Source: Roseovarius pacificus (GTDB taxonomy: Bacteria > Pseudomonadota > Alphaproteobacteria > Rhodobacterales > Rhodobacteraceae). From it: 44,380 bases of DNA. Position 1 is the stretch's first letter. The number at the start of each line of letters is the position of its first letter. Under the pieces are notes generated by a model. The model was not told the DNA's origin, searched no databases, and saw nothing but the letters and a program-made list of their open reading frames with translations. The stretch covers positions 1 to 44,380 of the forward strand of contig NZ_FRBR01000022.1 of assembly GCF_900142665.1 (NCBI RefSeq). Reading direction: 5' to 3'. Position numbers and translations under genes: made by a program. Shown in pieces: positions 34,350 through 42,872 of this stretch.

Positions 34350-34640
34350 GAGCAGCAAATGACTCGTCGCTGCCCGAACAATCGCGCCGGGCAGTTACAC
34401 CTGCCATTCCGTAGGCAAGAGCACACCATACCCCGCTTTAAACGCCTGAAAAATTTGCAGAAATTCGCCGCCGTTCACGCCTCGGTTTTCAACCGCTTCA
34501 ATCACGAATGCAGCCTCTCCAGCCGACAGATTTTCAAACTCAACCGCGCCGCCGCCCTCGCCAAATGACAGTGCCTTTGCGCGGTATAATGGCAGCCCCC
34601 TGCCCTGACTGAGACCGGTTAGAATCCGTCTGACAGCACA
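34350..34640 (+). mobile_element. Truncated IS6-like element (3' end only)
   Basis: From about 34350 the sequence follows the 3' third of the IS6-like transposase at 6725: the frame 34359-34567 reads NNRAGQLHLPFRRQ, FAAVHASVFNRFNHE and CSLSSRQIFKLNRAAAL, with the catalytic Glu changed to Gly (RAEN to RAGQ). It ends with the same right-end sequence (34611-34640). The first two thirds of the gene are missing. The copy is related to, but diverged from, the intact one. Confidence 0.85.
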
Positions 34641-34831
34641 GCCCGATCCTTGATTCGATGACAGTTCCGGCGGAAAACCGCAGGGAATTTGCCCCGATCG
34701 GTGCCCCTCCGCCGATGGCACCAGCATTTGCGCAACACTACGGCCATGCTGTCCGGCCCGACGGTTGCCATATGCACCGATTCCACCCCATGTGAGTTCT
34801 CAACGAAAGCTGTCACCGGAGGGCAGAGATC

Positions 34832-34921
34832 ATGTCCAGCGCAGTTATCCTGATCGGTCTGGTCGCCATCTGCGGTCTCCTGTTCGCCTTGGCATGCTCG
34901 GTGGATCGGGATATCGGCTAA
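34832..34921 (+). CDS. Possible 29-aa one-span membrane peptide
   Basis: An ATG at 34832 with GGAGGG about 8 bases upstream encodes MSSAVILIGLVAICGLLF then a short polar tail (SVDRDIG). It is a single hydrophobic helix with two Cys. A CTCGCT...AGCGAG hairpin follows at 34923-34940. No family is recognised. It stands alone between IS debris and the peptide operon, so coding is plausible but not certain. Confidence 0.4.
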   Translation: MSSAVILIGLVAICGLLFALACSVDRDIG

Positions 34922-35160
34922 CGCTCGCTCGGTGTAGCGAGGGCTGTTTCATGCCGTGTATCGGATGAATAAGTCACGCAACCGCAAGCCATTTCGATAC
35001 CAGATGTCAAACAGGGCAAAGGCGCAGGCGCGTGACGGATTTGATAGTGCTACATGGACAGCAGTTATCCCGCACGTCAGATCGCGCTCACCCGCCGCCC
35101 ACTGCATTCGGCTGATATTCTCGATGTTCCGGCGGCCATGGCAGGCAGGCCAATCAGCCC

Positions 35161-35328
35161 TCAGATTATCGCCACCAGCACAGACACCCCTAAAAGCACG
35201 AGCAAAACAACCAATCCGATCAGCCCGCCGACGGGCCTGACCGGCTGTGCCACGCCACATTGCGGGCAGATCGGTGTGTTGCGTTTCAGTTTGCTGCCAC
35301 AGTTCAGGCAGTGGGTCTTGTCTGACAT
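35161..35328 (-). CDS. Zinc-ribbon membrane mini-protein (55 aa)
   Basis: Starts at ATG 35326-35328, two bases before the stop of the M20 peptidase gene, so it is probably coupled. An N-terminal zinc ribbon (HCLNCGSK, ICPQCGVA) is followed by a hydrophobic helix to the end (GLIGLVVLLVLLGVSVLVAII). Such short zinc-ribbon/TM proteins are common at operon ends, and their function is unknown. Confidence 0.75.
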   Translation of the reverse strand: MSDKTHCLNCGSKLKRNTPICPQCGVAQPVRPVGGLIGLVVLLVLLGVSVLVAII

Positions 35329-35330
35329 TC

Positions 35331-36461
35331 TCACATGATATGCAAACGGCCCAGACGGGTGAAGACCTCGATACATGGGGCCATCAGCGCGGTTTCGAAA
35401 TATTCGTCCGTCTGATGTGCCATCGCCATCGCACCCGGCCCCATGATCAGGGTCGCCGGATCGCCCATCGCAGGTTTCAGCACCGAGGCGTCGGTGAAAT
35501 ATGTTGCGGTCCCGACCTCGGGCCGCTGGCCTGTCACCTCTTCCACCACGGAAAATACCTGGCTCATCCACGGATGATCGGGGTCGGTATAGACATGATC
35601 CATATCCGTCATCGGCTCGATATCCACATCCTCGCCAAGAAGTGCACCAAGCTGTTCCTTGATCTGCGCATTGCTCTGCCCCACGGTCGAGCGGATATCG
35701 ACGCCCACGCGCGCCAGATCGGGAACCGAGTTGACGTTGAGGCCCGCATTCATGTTGCCAACATTCAACGAAGGTCCGCCCATGACGGCGTGCACCTCGA
35801 CGCCGAAATCGAACCCGCGCAGGGCGTCTATCGACGCACAGGCGGCAAAAATGGCGTTCTTTCCCTTTTCCGGCATCGAGCCATGCGCTGTCACCCCCCT
35901 GTGGACAAGCGACAACCACAGCGCACCCTTGTGCCCGATGAACGGGCGGTTGTCCGTGGGTTCCGCAACGACCAGTGCATCGCATGTGCCCAACAGGTCC
36001 GGGCGTTCGGCCAGGGCCAGCACGCCCTCGCATCCGGTTTCCTCGCCGGCGCTGAAGATCAGTTTGACCTCTGCACGCCGCACCGGCTCTTGCGCCAGAG
36101 CGAGCCCCGCCATGATGCAGGCGGCCACACCGCTTTTCATGTCCGATGTCCCGCGCCCGTACATGCGGCCATCCTTGATCTGGCCGGCGAAGGGGTCTTC
36201 GCTCCAGTCCACCTGCCCAAGCGGTACGGTATCGAGATGCCCCGAATAAACGATGGCGCCGCGTGTCACCTCTTCGGTTGCGGGCAGCGTTGCGATCAGG
36301 TTGGGGCGCTGCGGCTGCCAGTCATGCCAGGTAATGTCAAAACCCGCATTTTCCAGCAGCCTCGCGATATAGCGTGCGCAATCGGCCTCGTTTCCCGGCG
36401 GGCTGATCGTGTTGAATGAGATCAGTTTGCGGGTCAGGTCCAGTCCGGTCAGGTCAGTCAT
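35331..36461 (-). CDS. M20-family peptidase/deacylase (ArgE/DapE type)
   Basis: Encodes 376 aa from ATG 36459-36461, with GGAG 6 bases upstream; an in-frame TTG 15 bases earlier is less likely. Dinuclear metal-site residues are visible: H75 and catalytic D77 in YSGHLDT, D107 in GRGTSDMKSG, general base E140 with E141 in SAGEETG, and a C-terminal MAHQTDEY with the last His ligand. A dimerisation (lid) domain (about 175-285) is present. The family removes acyl groups from amino acids (acetylornithine, succinyl-DAP) or cleaves small peptides. The chain resembles acetylornithine deacetylases, but its place behind a peptide transporter suggests a catabolic substrate, so argE is not assigned. Confidence 0.9.
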   Translation of the reverse strand: MTDLTGLDLTRKLISFNTISPPGNEADCARYIARLLENAGFDITWHDWQPQRPNLIATLPATEEVTRGAIVYSGHLDTVPLGQVDWSEDPFAGQIKDGRMYGRGTSDMKSGVAACIMAGLALAQEPVRRAEVKLIFSAGEETGCEGVLALAERPDLLGTCDALVVAEPTDNRPFIGHKGALWLSLVHRGVTAHGSMPEKGKNAIFAACASIDALRGFDFGVEVHAVMGGPSLNVGNMNAGLNVNSVPDLARVGVDIRSTVGQSNAQIKEQLGALLGEDVDIEPMTDMDHVYTDPDHPWMSQVFSVVEEVTGQRPEVGTATYFTDASVLKPAMGDPATLIMGPGAMAMAHQTDEYFETALMAPCIEVFTRLGRLHIM

Positions 36462-36482
36462 TCTTGTCTCCGGCAAGATAGG

Positions 36483-37460
36483 TCAGCGAAGATGGCACGC
36501 GGCCATGTGCCCCGGCGCGACCTCGCGCAGCTCGGGCTCTTCCTTGAAGCAACGATCCACAGCAAAGGGGCAGCGGGTATTGAAGTTGCATCCCGTGGGC
36601 GGCTTCATCGGGCTTGGCACATCTCCCTTCAGCACTTTGCGCGACTTGCGCTTGCGCGGATCGGGAATGGGAACGGAGTCGAGCAAGGCCTCGGTATAAG
36701 GGTGCTGAGGTGAGCGGAACAGGCTTTGCTTGTCCGTGATCTCGACCAGCTTGCCCAGATACATCACGCCGATCCGGTGGCTGATATGCTGCACGATGGC
36801 CAGATCGTGGGCGATGAACAGATAAGACAGGCCCAGTTCCTCTTGCAGGTCCATCATCAGGTTCACCACCTGCGCCTGCACGGATACGTCCAGCGCCGAA
36901 ACGGGTTCGTCGGCGATGATGATCTCGGGATTGAGCGCAAGCGCCCGCGCGATCCCCAACCTCTGGCGTTGCCCGCCCGAAAATTCATAGGGGAAGCGAT
37001 GCATCGCATCCTGGCGCAACCCGACCCGCGCAAACAGGTCAGCCACCTTTTCGCGCCGTTCGGTTGGCGACAGATTTCCATAGTTGCCCAGGGGTTCGCC
37101 AACGATATCCCCTGCCCGCAGTCTTTGATTGAGTGACGCATAGGGGTCCTGAAAGATGACCTGCATCTGCTGACGATACGGGTGCATCTCCCGGCGCGAG
37201 ATATGGGTGATATCCTTGCCTTTCAGTAAAATCTGCCCGCTGGTCGGGTCTTCCAGACGCAGGATCGCCTTGCCCGTTGTGGACTTGCCACAACCTGACT
37301 CCCCGACAATCCCAAGGGTTTCCCCCGCATTCACCGAGAACGAAACGCCATCCACCGCATAAACGCGCGCCTGCTCGCGGTTGCGCAGCCCGCCCCGGAT
37401 CGGGAAATGCTTGGTCAGGTTCTTGACTTCAAGAAGAGGAGGCTCTGATTTCACTGTCAT
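36483..37460 (-). CDS. dppF: Peptide ABC transporter ATPase (DppF/OppF type)
   Basis: Encodes 325 aa from ATG 37458-37460, overlapping the previous gene's stop by four bases. Walker A is GESGCGKST, signature EFSGGQRQ and Walker B IIIADEPVSALD. The C-terminal oligopeptide-type extension holds the Cys cluster (GCNFNTRCPF, DRCFKEEPEL) that binds an Fe-S cluster in Dpp/Opp ATPases. It pairs with the DppD-like subunit to energise uptake. Followed by the M20 peptidase after 21 bases. Confidence 0.94.
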   Translation of the reverse strand: MTVKSEPPLLEVKNLTKHFPIRGGLRNREQARVYAVDGVSFSVNAGETLGIVGESGCGKSTTGKAILRLEDPTSGQILLKGKDITHISRREMHPYRQQMQVIFQDPYASLNQRLRAGDIVGEPLGNYGNLSPTERREKVADLFARVGLRQDAMHRFPYEFSGGQRQRLGIARALALNPEIIIADEPVSALDVSVQAQVVNLMMDLQEELGLSYLFIAHDLAIVQHISHRIGVMYLGKLVEITDKQSLFRSPQHPYTEALLDSVPIPDPRKRKSRKVLKGDVPSPMKPPTGCNFNTRCPFAVDRCFKEEPELREVAPGHMAACHLR

Positions 37461-38509
37461 AGGGTCCAGTCCGGCAGGTTTGCGCTTTCCCAGCACGCGG
37501 CAAGATGGTCGGGCTTCTTGGGCTCAAGGGCGGGGTATTCCGCGCGGCAACGGTCCGTCGCGAAGGCGCAACGCTCGGCAAAGGTGCAGCCCTTCGGAAG
37601 GTTGGTCAGGGCCGGAACGATACCGGGGATTTCCGACAGCCGCTCCTGGCGTGCTTCCGAAAAATCCGTCGTCAGCCGCGGGACCGAGCGCATCAACCCC
37701 CGCGTATACGGGTGCTGCGGGCGTTCGAAGATTTCAGCAACGTCCGCCTCTTCCACCTTGCGCCCGGCATACATCACCAGAACCCGGTCGGCCATTTCCG
37801 CGACTACGCCCAGATCGTGCGTAATCAGGATGATCGCGGTTTTCAGCTTGTCGCGGATTTCCTCCATCAGAGCCAGAATCTGCGCCTGAATGGTCACGTC
37901 CAGCGCCGTGGTCGGCTCGTCCGCGATCAGCACCGAAGGGTTGCAGGACAGCGCCATGGCAATCATCACCCGCTGCCGCATGCCCCCCGACAATTGATGG
38001 GGGTATTCCTTGAGACGGCGGCGCGGTTCGGGGATATGCACGAGGTCCAGCATTTCGGCCGCATGGTCCATCGCCTGTTTCTGGGACAAGCCCTGATGCA
38101 GCATGATCGCCTCGGTCAACTGATCCCCGATGCTCAGCACCGGGTTGAGCGACGACATCGGGTCCTGAAAGATCATCGAGATTTCGTTACCGCGCACACG
38201 GCGCATCTCTTCTTCGCTGGCCTGCAACAGATCGCTGCCCTTGAACATGATCCGACCCGAGGCAAACCGCGCAGGCGGGCGCGGCAAAAGCTGCATGACC
38301 GATAGCGAGGTGATGGATTTGCCGCACCCGGATTCCCCCACCACGCTCAGGATTTCACCTGGCCGGACCGAGAAACTCAGCCCGTCGACGGCCTTCACGA
38401 CGCCATCGCGCGTGTCGAAATATGTGCGCAGGTCTTCCACCTGAAGCACGGGGTCCGCTCCGGCATCCGCGGAGGGGCCGCGATCCAGAAGGGCGGTGTC
38501 TTCGGTCAT
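37457..38509 (-). CDS. dppD: Peptide ABC transporter ATPase (DppD/OppD type)
   Basis: Encodes 350 aa from ATG 38507-38509 with AGGAGG upstream. Walker A is GESGCGKSI, signature QLSGGMRQ and Walker B VLIADEPTTALD. A C-terminal Cys-containing extension (GCTFAERCAF, DRCRAEYPAL) is present. It is the partner of the DppF-like ATPase. It starts four bases after the stop of the DppC-like gene. Confidence 0.94.
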   Translation of the reverse strand: MTEDTALLDRGPSADAGADPVLQVEDLRTYFDTRDGVVKAVDGLSFSVRPGEILSVVGESGCGKSITSLSVMQLLPRPPARFASGRIMFKGSDLLQASEEEMRRVRGNEISMIFQDPMSSLNPVLSIGDQLTEAIMLHQGLSQKQAMDHAAEMLDLVHIPEPRRRLKEYPHQLSGGMRQRVMIAMALSCNPSVLIADEPTTALDVTIQAQILALMEEIRDKLKTAIILITHDLGVVAEMADRVLVMYAGRKVEEADVAEIFERPQHPYTRGLMRSVPRLTTDFSEARQERLSEIPGIVPALTNLPKGCTFAERCAFATDRCRAEYPALEPKKPDHLAACWESANLPDWTL

Positions 38510-38513
38510 CTTC

Positions 38514-39398
38514 TCAGACCCTCCTTTGCATGCGGGGATCGAGCGAGTCACGCAAACCATCCCCAAACGTGTTGATCGCGAAAACCGTCAGCGCCAGAAA
38601 CGCCCCCGGATACAGGATGATCCCGACAGACTGGAAAAAGAACATGCGTCCCTCAGCCATGATGTTGCCCCAACTCGGGATTTCAGGTGGCGTGCCCGCG
38701 CCGACAAAGCTCAGATAAGCCTCGAAAATCACAGCCTGTGCACAGATGTAGGTGGCCTGCACGATCAGCGGCGGAATGGTGTTGGGCAGGATGTGCCGGA
38801 TCAGGATACGTGGCGTCGAGGTACCACAGGCAATCGCGGCCTGCACATAAAGCTGATCGCGCAGCATCAGGACGACCGAACGCACCAGCCGTACCACACG
38901 CGGAATCTCGGGAATGGTCAGGGCCAGGATTACGTTGGGCACGCTGCTTCCCCAAAGCGCCACGAGGGCGATGGCCAGCAGGATCGAGGGAATGGACATC
39001 AGCGCATCCATGAGGCGCATGATCACCGCATCGACACGGCGCACGAACCCGGACACCAACCCTATGGCCAAACCGAAAATCGTGGCCATGGCAGCAACGG
39101 TCAGCCCGACCACCAGCGAAACCTGTCCGCCATGCAACACGCGGCTGAACAGGTCCCGCCCATACATATCGGTTCCGAACAGCGCCTCGGGAGACGGCGA
39201 TTGCAGGCGGTCACGCGGGGATTGCTGCATCGGGTCGGGCAAGCCCAGCCACGGCGCCAGAAACGCAAGCCCGGCCATCAACAACAGGACAGCCACACCG
39301 AACAGCATCGTCGGATTGCGTTTGAAGGATTCCGCGACCACCCGCGCGCGATGCTTCAGGCGCGCGCCGAATGACAGGTCTTGCACATGCAAACTCAT
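38514..39398 (-). CDS. dppC: Peptide ABC transporter permease (DppC/OppC type)
   Basis: Encodes 294 aa. It has an N-terminal OppC-N helix (LFGVAVLLLMAGLAFLAPWLG), a GTDMYGRDLFSRVLHGG segment typical of DppC, and the EAA loop region (AAIACGTSTPRILIRHILPN). Five to six membrane helices. It forms the membrane channel with the DppB-like subunit. Confidence 0.94.
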   Translation of the reverse strand: MSLHVQDLSFGARLKHRARVVAESFKRNPTMLFGVAVLLLMAGLAFLAPWLGLPDPMQQSPRDRLQSPSPEALFGTDMYGRDLFSRVLHGGQVSLVVGLTVAAMATIFGLAIGLVSGFVRRVDAVIMRLMDALMSIPSILLAIALVALWGSSVPNVILALTIPEIPRVVRLVRSVVLMLRDQLYVQAAIACGTSTPRILIRHILPNTIPPLIVQATYICAQAVIFEAYLSFVGAGTPPEIPSWGNIMAEGRMFFFQSVGIILYPGAFLALTVFAINTFGDGLRDSLDPRMQRRV

Positions 39399-39431
39399 GG
39401 GTTTGTATCCTTGGACTTCTGGCTGACCGGC

Positions 39432-40373
39432 TCAGTACCGGATGCGCGGATCGAACAGCACGTAGCTCAGGTCGATCAGCAGGTTCAGCAGGACATAGGT
39501 AAAGGAAAACACGAGGATAACGCCCTGAATCACGGGATAATCGGTGCGCAAAACCGCATCGACCGTCAGTCGTCCAAGGCCGGGAATGGCGAAAACGCTT
39601 TCGGTCACGACTACACCACCGATCAGCAGGGCAACACCCAGGCCGATCGTCGTGCTGATCGGCACCATCGCGTTCTTGAGCGCATGTTTGACCAGAACCT
39701 TGCGCGTCGCCAGCCCCTTGGCATAAGCGGTGCGCACATAGTCCTCGTTCAGAACTTCCAGCATCGTGGCGCGCGTCATGCGCGCGATCAGCGCCATATA
39801 GACCGCCCCGAGCGTCAACGCAGGCAAGGTGATGTGAGACAGGAACCCCGGAACGCTTTCGAGGATGCTGGTATATCCCTGCACCGGGAACCAGCCGAGC
39901 GTGCGTGAACCTCCGAGGATCAACAGATACCCGATCACGAAAACCGGGACGGAAAATCCGAAAACCGCCAGCGTCATGACCGCACGGTCGATCCACGTTC
40001 CGACTTTCCATGCCGCGATGACGCCAAGCGGAATCGCCATGGTGATGGCAATCAGCATGGTGCACAGCGTCAGCATCAGCGTTGGCTCCAGCCGTTGTCC
40101 GATCAGCTTGGTCACCGGCAGTCCGGAATAGATGGACTGGCCCATGTCCCCTTGCAGCAGGTTGATCAGCCAACTCCCGAACTGGATATAAAGCGGATCG
40201 TTCAGGCCCAGTTGTTCGCGGATTTTCAGAATCTGCTCTTCCGTGGCGAAATCCCCGGCGATGATTGCCGCCGGATCGCCTGGGCTGAGGTGCAGCAGCA
40301 TAAAGACAAACACCGCCACGATCGCCATGATCGGGATGGTCGCGACAAGTCGACGGATGATATATGCGTACAT
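39432..40373 (-). CDS. dppB: Peptide ABC transporter permease (DppB/OppB type)
   Basis: Encodes 313 aa from ATG 40371-40373, with AAGGTGAG upstream, starting MYAYIIRRLVATIPIM as is usual for DppB. The LSPGDPAAIIAG motif and the EAA loop (YVRTAYAKGLATRKVLVKHA) are present, with six membrane helices. Follows the binding-protein gene after 64 bases. Confidence 0.94.
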   Translation of the reverse strand: MYAYIIRRLVATIPIMAIVAVFVFMLLHLSPGDPAAIIAGDFATEEQILKIREQLGLNDPLYIQFGSWLINLLQGDMGQSIYSGLPVTKLIGQRLEPTLMLTLCTMLIAITMAIPLGVIAAWKVGTWIDRAVMTLAVFGFSVPVFVIGYLLILGGSRTLGWFPVQGYTSILESVPGFLSHITLPALTLGAVYMALIARMTRATMLEVLNEDYVRTAYAKGLATRKVLVKHALKNAMVPISTTIGLGVALLIGGVVVTESVFAIPGLGRLTVDAVLRTDYPVIQGVILVFSFTYVLLNLLIDLSYVLFDPRIRY

Positions 40374-40437
40374 ACCCGGCTCACCTTGTTGACTGGACGG
40401 CAGCGCGCACGGCGCGCGCTGCCTGATCAAACGACGA

Positions 40438-42051
40438 TTACTCGACCGAGATGTTCCAGAAGAACGGAACCGGAGCCTCCAGAACTCCGCTCACGTTATC
40501 GCGGAAGGCCGTCGGCTGATAGTACTGCCCGGTCGGGATATAGGGCACGAAATCATAAAGTTCGGCCTGCAACTCCTCGATAATCTCCATCTGCTTCGCA
40601 GCATCTGTTTCCTTGGCGAAGGCATTGCGCAGATCTTCGATCTTCTGGTTTTCAGGCCAACCGAACCAGGCATTGTCACCCGAGGCCGCGACCGAGATAT
40701 TGGTCACGGGGTTCAGCTGGTCGGCGGCCAGCCACCATGTCGGGAAGATGTTCCAGCCACCTTCCTCGGGCGCCTCACGAACGGCCCGGCGCGACGTCAT
40801 CGTGGCCCAGTCCATCGCGACCAGCTTCACATTCATGCCAATCTCGCGCAGCGCCTGTGCCGTCACCAGCGACTGCCCATGCGCCACCGGAATATCCGTC
40901 GGATCGAGGATCAGCACCTCACGCCCGTCATAGCCGGACTCCGCCAACAGGGCTTTGGCCTTTTCGATATCCTTTTCGCGCAGCGCTTCGCTTCCGATAT
41001 CGGTTTCATACGGGCCACCGCACATGAAATAGGCACCGCAGAACTCCTCGAAATAGGCCGGGTCGCCCATGATCGAGTACATGTAGTCGGCCTGTTGCAC
41101 GGCCCAAAGCGCGGCCTGACGAGCCTGTTTATTGTCGAACGGCGGATACTTGAAATTGAAGCGGATAACGCCTTGCGTGCCAAGCGGGTCGACTGTTTCG
41201 ACCTTGATCGACGAGTCCGACTGGATCATCGGCAACAGATCGACAGCGGGCTGCTCGTAATAATCGACCTCACCTGCCAGCAAGGCCTGACTTGCCGTCG
41301 CCGCATCGGGGATATAGCGCCACTCGACACGATCCACATTGGCCACCTTGCCACCCGCGGCATAGCTTGCAGGCTCTTCACGCGGCACATACTCGTCGAA
41401 TTTTTCATAAACCACCTGGTTGCCCGGCTGCCATTCGTCGGCAACGAATTTGAACGGTCCCGAACCGATGATTTCCTCGACCTGCGCATTGGGGTCGGTT
41501 TCCGCCAGACGCTTGGGCATGATGAACGGCACGTTGGACGAAATCTTGCCAAGCGACTGTAAAACAAGGCCGTAAGGTTCCGCCAGTGTCAGAACGACAG
41601 TCTTGTCATCCGCAGCCTCAAGGCTGGCCGTCACGCGCATCAGTTTCTGGCCCATGCCGTCGCGTGCGCCCCAACGCTTGAGCGATGCAACAACATCTTC
41701 GGCGGTCACGGACGATCCGTCATGGAAGGTCAGCCCATCGCGCAGCGTGATCGTATAGGTCAGCCCGTCCTCACTGACGTCGTGACCCGCAGCCATCTGC
41801 GGCTGAACTTCGAGATTTTCATCCAGTGCGAACAGCGTGTCGAACACCAGATATCCGTGGTTTCGCGTGATATAGGCCGTCGTCCAGATCGGGTCGACAT
41901 TGCGCAGGTCTGCATGCGGTACAATCTTCAGCACGGATTCTGCAGTGGCCGGCGCAGAGACCGCCATCAATCCCGCAACGGCAATGGGCGCGGACAGCAC
42001 GGCATGACGTGCAGATTTCTTCAATACACCTGCAAATGCGTTCATAGGCAT
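40438..42051 (-). CDS. dppA: Periplasmic peptide-binding protein (DppA/OppA family)
   Basis: Encodes 537 aa from ATG 42049-42051, with GGGAG 7 bases upstream. A signal peptide (VLSAPIAVAGLMAVSAPATA) precedes the SBP_bac_5 fold: LRNVDPIWTTAYITRNHGYLV-type start, LTYTITLRDGLTFHDGSSV, GSGPFKF and a C-terminal lobe with YIPTGQYYQPTAFRDN. It delivers substrate to the DppBC channel. It is first in the operon dppABCDF-M20-zinc ribbon and divergent from the XRE-cupin regulator. Substrate is unknown; the linked deacylase and amidase suggest a small peptide or acylated amino acid. Confidence 0.94.
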   Translation of the reverse strand: MPMNAFAGVLKKSARHAVLSAPIAVAGLMAVSAPATAESVLKIVPHADLRNVDPIWTTAYITRNHGYLVFDTLFALDENLEVQPQMAAGHDVSEDGLTYTITLRDGLTFHDGSSVTAEDVVASLKRWGARDGMGQKLMRVTASLEAADDKTVVLTLAEPYGLVLQSLGKISSNVPFIMPKRLAETDPNAQVEEIIGSGPFKFVADEWQPGNQVVYEKFDEYVPREEPASYAAGGKVANVDRVEWRYIPDAATASQALLAGEVDYYEQPAVDLLPMIQSDSSIKVETVDPLGTQGVIRFNFKYPPFDNKQARQAALWAVQQADYMYSIMGDPAYFEEFCGAYFMCGGPYETDIGSEALREKDIEKAKALLAESGYDGREVLILDPTDIPVAHGQSLVTAQALREIGMNVKLVAMDWATMTSRRAVREAPEEGGWNIFPTWWLAADQLNPVTNISVAASGDNAWFGWPENQKIEDLRNAFAKETDAAKQMEIIEELQAELYDFVPYIPTGQYYQPTAFRDNVSGVLEAPVPFFWNISVE

Positions 42052-42180
42052 TTGTGACTCCCTGAGTTTGCATCGCGGCGGAGCAGCAAAAGCGCAATCT
42101 CCACCGCTGGCTTTTATTCGTTTTCATGGTCACACTGCGAAACAGCTGACACGGATCAGCGTAAGCTCAGGTGGCCAGTT

Positions 42181-42215
42181 CATGCAAGTATCTTGCATGC
42201 ACTTACCTGCAAGTG
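42181..42215. promoter_or_regulatory. Palindromic operator between dppA and the XRE-cupin regulator
   Basis: CATGCAAG (42181-42188) and CTTGCATG (42192-42199) form a perfect 8-bp dyad around TAT. A third TGCAAG half-site (42208-42213) lies within CACTT...AAGTG (42200-42215). The cluster is midway between the divergent starts at 42051 and 42312. It is probably bound by the XRE-cupin protein. Confidence 0.7.
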
Positions 42216-42311
42216 GCCGGGTTTGCTTAATTTTAAAGCACAGTTAACAATGGAAACAGTCGGGAAAAGAACGGATAATCACAAATCACAGGTCGGAAAA
42301 AGGTTGGGTAC

Positions 42312-42863
42312 ATGATCGGAGATCGAATTAAGTCGTTGCGCAGAATCCGAAAGATGACCCTGAAACAACTGGCGGATCTGGCGAAAATCTCAGAAGGGCA
42401 CATGTCGAAGATCGAAAACGACAAGACCCAGCCATCCGTCGCCGTTCTGCACCGAATCACGCAGGCTCTGGATGTCACCATCGGCCTGCTATTCGATGAA
42501 ACCAACGGCAAGGAACAAGTTGTCTCGCGCATGGGGGAACGTCCGGTCATTGACCTCGATCCGGTCCGGCGCGGTACCGGAATCTGCCTGGAACGCATCA
42601 TTCCGCATTCCAAGGATCACATCCTGCAATGCAACATTCATATCATCGAACCGGACGGGTCCAGCGAAGATCATATTCAACATGTGGGCGAAGAAATGGG
42701 ATATATTCTGGAGGGCGAACTGGAACTGATCCTCGACGATATCGTCTATCATCTTCACGAAAACGATTCCTTTCACTTCAATTCCAGCCGCCGGCATGCC
42801 TATCGCAACCCCGGAACGACACGCACGCGCGTGTTATGGGCAAACACGCCTCCGACCTTCTGA
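42312..42863 (+). CDS. XRE-cupin transcriptional regulator
   Basis: Encodes 183 aa. The N-terminal helix-turn-helix (about 3-60) has the typical LKQLADLAKISEGHMSKIEN. The C-terminal cupin_2 domain (about 100-178) includes HIQHVGEEMGYILEGELEL and HENDSFHFNSSRRHAYRN, with metal/ligand-type His and Glu. This PuuR-like class senses a small molecule in the cupin and usually represses a neighbouring uptake or catabolic operon. It is divergent from dppA across a palindromic site and convergent with the amidase gene (stops 10 bases apart). Confidence 0.93.
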   Translation: MIGDRIKSLRRIRKMTLKQLADLAKISEGHMSKIENDKTQPSVAVLHRITQALDVTIGLLFDETNGKEQVVSRMGERPVIDLDPVRRGTGICLERIIPHSKDHILQCNIHIIEPDGSSEDHIQHVGEEMGYILEGELELILDDIVYHLHENDSFHFNSSRRHAYRNPGTTRTRVLWANTPPTF

Positions 42864-42872
42864 AAGGTACAG

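Noticed and set aside
34949..35260. Open frames on both strands between the 29-aa peptide and the zinc-ribbon gene
   Set aside because: They overlap each other and the zinc-ribbon gene, with no start signals or recognisable protein features.
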